From Parcubacteria group bacterium RIFCSPHIGHO2_01_FULL_47_10b (GTDB lineage Bacteria > Patescibacteriota > Minisyncoccia > 2-01-FULL-47-10): DNA of 6,334 bases. Where the stretch lies: assembly GCA_001824325.1 (NCBI GenBank), contig MHXC01000053.1, positions 6,335 through 12,668 of the forward strand. Reading direction: 5' to 3'. The translations under genes and the position numbers were made by a program. Below the pieces are notes generated by a model that was not told where the DNA came from, did not search any database, and saw nothing but the letters and a program-made list of their open reading frames with translations. This document shows positions 6,033 through 6,334 of this stretch, in pieces (the stretch's first letter is position 1; each line of letters starts with the position of its first letter).

Positions 6033-6334
6033 ATGTTATCTCGGATGTATCGACTGAAGCGGCGCGACGTCGAACAGGTTTTTGCAAACGGCCGCAGCAA
6101 GCGTTCGCGTTTTTTTATGGTGAAATGGACTGATGGGCATGACGGCGGCTCCCAATTTTGTGTTGCGCCAGGGAAAAAGATTGCCGCCAATGCCGTAGCG
6201 AGAAACCGTGTCAAACGGCAAATCCGTGCTATGCTGTATGACGTGCGCGACCAGGTTCGGCCCGGGGTGCATTGTGCGGTTGTGGTGATGGCACCGATAA
6301 CGCGAGAGGAGCGAGAGGCGGCCGTGGCTGACCT
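6033..6334 (+). CDS. rnpA: Ribonuclease P protein component, 3' partial
   Basis: Small basic protein that binds the RNase P RNA and assists 5' maturation of tRNA. About 100 residues are visible before the window ends with the frame still open; the family is usually 110-130, so little is missing. The N-terminus MLSRMYRLKRRDVEQVFANGRS matches the family pattern (M-L-x-x-x-x-R-L-x-x-x-x-D-F-x-x-V-F). The hallmark RNR motif is present as ARNRVKRQIRAML (56-68, Arg57-Asn58-Arg59), preceded by the KKIAANAV strand and helix. ATG at 6033 gives the best family match. ATG at 6012, in the same frame, has a GGGG-containing sequence 2 nt before it and would add MLVSWAY; ATG at 6045 is also possible. It diverges from dnaA with the box array between. 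rpmH, its usual upstream partner, is absent. Confidence 0.93.
   Translation, partial: MLSRMYRLKRRDVEQVFANGRSKRSRFFMVKWTDGHDGGSQFCVAPGKKIAANAVARNRVKRQIRAMLYDVRDQVRPGVHCAVVVMAPITREEREAAVAD

Noticed and set aside
6029..6272. Minus-strand frames over rnpA
   Set aside because: They are antisense shadows of a clearly recognised rnpA.
1..6334. Mobile element, CRISPR array, toxin-antitoxin or phage-defence system
   Set aside because: All coding space is taken by recognised core genes; no transposase, terminal repeats, spaced repeats or defence domains are visible.

Overview
This window is a bacterial chromosomal origin neighbourhood. It reads, left to right: a bifunctional class A penicillin-binding protein (+, open at the left edge), then on the minus strand a short DciA/DUF721-like protein, dnaN (sliding clamp) and dnaA (initiator), and finally rnpA (RNase P protein, +, running off the right edge). 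The minus-strand genes are transcribed in the order dnaA, dnaN, dciA-like, so initiator, clamp and candidate helicase loader lie together. The penicillin-binding protein converges on them and rnpA diverges from dnaA.

The organism is probably a member of the Patescibacteria/CPR (Parcubacteria-like). This is inference from several hints: a very short DUF721-like protein directly behind dnaN, a penicillin-binding protein with an Ig-like tail, and no rpmH between dnaA and rnpA. GC content is moderate. TGA works as a stop codon: dnaN ends in TGA exactly where the clamp family ends, so code 11 fits and the UGA-as-glycine code of Gracilibacteria does not. I cannot fix the lineage further.

Two non-coding gaps look like a split (bipartite) oriC. 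The 235-bp dnaA-dnaN gap (4236-4470) has a DnaA-box-like site after the dnaA stop. At its dnaN end it has two abutting box-like sites, a C-tract, a run of trinucleotides and an AT-rich stretch that enters dnaN; this resembles a DnaA-trio/unwinding element. The dnaA-rnpA gap (5896-6032) has a perfect TTATCCACA 9 bp from the dnaA start, plus a row of degenerate boxes spaced 11-12 bp apart. By hand count, plus-strand GC skew is negative across dnaN and positive across dnaA and rnpA, although dnaN and dnaA are transcribed the same way. This puts the skew switch in the dnaA-dnaN gap.

I see no mobile element, CRISPR array, tRNA or rRNA. There is no stretch over 300 bases without a gene. The genes are ordinary core genes; the parts most worth attention are the origin architecture, the missing rpmH, and the overlapping convergent gene ends with a possible terminator buried antisense in the neighbour.
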